Source of the DNA: Bacteriovoracaceae bacterium
Lineage (GTDB): Bacteria; Bdellovibrionota; UBA1018
Assembly: GCA_947500275.1 (NCBI GenBank)
Contig: CANMSW010000125.1
Location: forward strand, 1-6,686
Direction of reading: 5' to 3'
Length of the DNA stretch: 6,686 bases
Position numbers and translations under genes: made by a program. The notes beneath the pieces are model-generated. The model searched no databases. It saw nothing but the letters and a program-made list of their open reading frames with translations, and was not told where the DNA came from. This document shows, one piece after another, positions 5,752 to 6,686 of this stretch (within the stretch, counting starts at the first letter, position 1; the number at the start of each line of letters is the position of its first letter).

Positions 5752-6675
5752 ATGCCGTTCCGTAAGAATGCACATCAGCATGAAACCGTGCATGAAGAAT
5801 TCCATGTGCGCGAAGAAGGCCATAGCGAGGGCGGTGGTGATCATGACGAGTCCAACTGGCTCGTTTCGTATGCTGATATGATGACGCTCTTATGCGGTTT
5901 CTTCATCATGCTCTTCAGCATGGCAAAACTGGATGAGCCGCAGTACGAGCGCGTTCGGGAAGCGCTTTCGAAACAGTTTGGCGGAGAGTTCCACTCACCC
6001 GCCCAAGATGCCGCACGATTCATGACCCAGTTCATCGAAGAAGCGGGACTCCGCGAGGAGACTGAAATTCGGGCGGAGGCGGTTGGCCTTTCGATCGTTT
6101 TTCGCTCTCGGCTTTTCTTCGATAGCTTGAGTGCTGAAGTGAGACCTGAGGGAGTTGATATTTTAAATAAGCTGATCGGCGCAATTCGAAAACGAGAAGA
6201 AATGGAAGGGAAGAAGTTTCGGATTGTGATCGAGGGGCATACCGACGGGAGACCCGTGGTGGGCGGCTCATTCCCTTCGAACTGGGAGCTTTCTGGAGCC
6301 CGCGCTGCTCGGGTAGTCAGAGCATTTTTAGATCAGGGATTCTCTTCCCGAGACATGATTGCCATTGGTTATGGCGACACACGTCCCGAGGCCCGCGAAA
6401 GAGCAGAGGACGGAACTCTGAGCGAGGATGCGCTGGGTAAAAACAGGCGCGTCGTCGTTCGCATTCTCAAGCAGGATTCGACGATGATTCCTATGCCGGA
6501 CGCTCCCGCACAACCACAGGACCTATTAAGAATTCCAGCAGGGGAATCGAATCAGATCAAGGAATCGGGGCAGTCGATGCGCTCTGCCGAGACTCTCCCC
6601 GCGGCGCCGATTACGTCTGCGGTTTCGGGGGAACCCCTGAAGGGCGCGCCTGTGGACGGCCAAGGGCAGAAGTGA
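5752..6675 (+). CDS. motB: MotB-type stator subunit with OmpA-like peptidoglycan-binding domain
   Basis: A 307-residue inner-membrane protein. The N-terminal 35 residues are cytoplasmic and rich in His, Glu and Asp (six His between 8 and 31). A single TM helix follows (about 36-58) beginning NWLVSYADMMTLL; D42 is the conserved ion-carrying Asp (D32 in E. coli MotB). Residues 59-110 contain the plug/linker. The OmpA/MotB domain spans about 110-242, with IEGHTDGRP (D165), NWELSGARA (R184) and GKNRRVVVRI, which together bind the meso-diaminopimelate peptide of peptidoglycan and anchor the stator. The last 65 residues are a Pro/Ala/Ser/Gln-rich tail beyond the domain with no recognised motif. With MotA it forms a 5:2 stator in known systems. 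It is the last gene in the window; no hairpin can be judged in the 11 bases that follow. Confidence 0.95.
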   Translation: MPFRKNAHQHETVHEEFHVREEGHSEGGGDHDESNWLVSYADMMTLLCGFFIMLFSMAKLDEPQYERVREALSKQFGGEFHSPAQDAARFMTQFIEEAGLREETEIRAEAVGLSIVFRSRLFFDSLSAEVRPEGVDILNKLIGAIRKREEMEGKKFRIVIEGHTDGRPVVGGSFPSNWELSGARAARVVRAFLDQGFSSRDMIAIGYGDTRPEARERAEDGTLSEDALGKNRRVVVRILKQDSTMIPMPDAPAQPQDLLRIPAGESNQIKESGQSMRSAETLPAAPITSAVSGEPLKGAPVDGQGQK

Positions 6676-6686
6676 GGCCAGAGCCA

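Noticed and set aside
4924..6675. MotAB pair as part of a Zorya (ZorAB) anti-phage defence system
   Set aside because: ZorA carries a long cytoplasmic C-terminal tail, and ZorC/ZorD or ZorE effectors should follow. This MotA is of normal length and the neighbours are envelope and FliG-like proteins, not nucleases or helicases.
4924..6675. TolQR/ExbBD or AglRQS-type motor
   Set aside because: Four TM segments with a long TM2-TM3 loop, and a partner with a full OmpA-like domain, are MotAB features; TolR/ExbD are much shorter and TolQ has three TM segments.

Overview
The window holds six genes, all on the + strand and tightly packed: a 5'-truncated outer-membrane gene, a TPR lipoprotein, a composite FliF-like/FliG-like membrane protein, a stand-alone cyclic-nucleotide-binding protein, motA and motB. 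Gaps between them are about 40, -4, 1, 2 and 18 bases, so they look like one transcript. No promoter, terminator, RNA gene, mobile element or CRISPR array is visible. The upstream end of the operon lies outside the window and only 11 bases follow motB. Mixed GC content near 50 percent, permissive lipoprotein signals, His/Asp/Glu-rich MotB N-termini and the style of the envelope proteins suggest a predatory or delta-like bacterium such as a Bdellovibrionota/Oligoflexia member. This placement is inference only.

Layout: 1-1008 encodes the C-terminal 335 residues of a protein with a probable CsgG/FlgO/LpoB-like periplasmic domain followed by a C-terminal outer-membrane beta-barrel ending in Phe. 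1049-1930 encodes a probable lipoprotein with two TPRs. 1927-4356 encodes the key protein: signal peptide, two tandem periplasmic repeats that resemble the FliF ring-building domain RBM3 and each carry a CPDxC motif, a Ser/Thr/Asn-rich linker, one transmembrane helix, and a cytoplasmic half resembling FliG (middle and C-terminal torque domains). 4358-4921 encodes a single cNMP-binding domain. 4924-5733 and 5752-6675 encode a MotA/MotB ion-driven stator pair.

Working model (inference): MotAB, powered by ion flow, pushes on a FliG-like domain that is physically part of a membrane-anchored FliF-like protein, whose periplasmic part may reach TPR lipoprotein and outer-membrane partners, while the cNMP protein may gate the unit. 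There is no FliM, FliN, FliE, export or axial flagellar gene here, and the FliM-binding motif of FliG is degraded while the MotA-facing charged residues are largely kept. The locus could therefore be a flagellum-derived envelope-spanning motor without a flagellar filament (for example for gliding or surface work), or an accessory stator module for a normal flagellum. The sequence alone does not decide between these.
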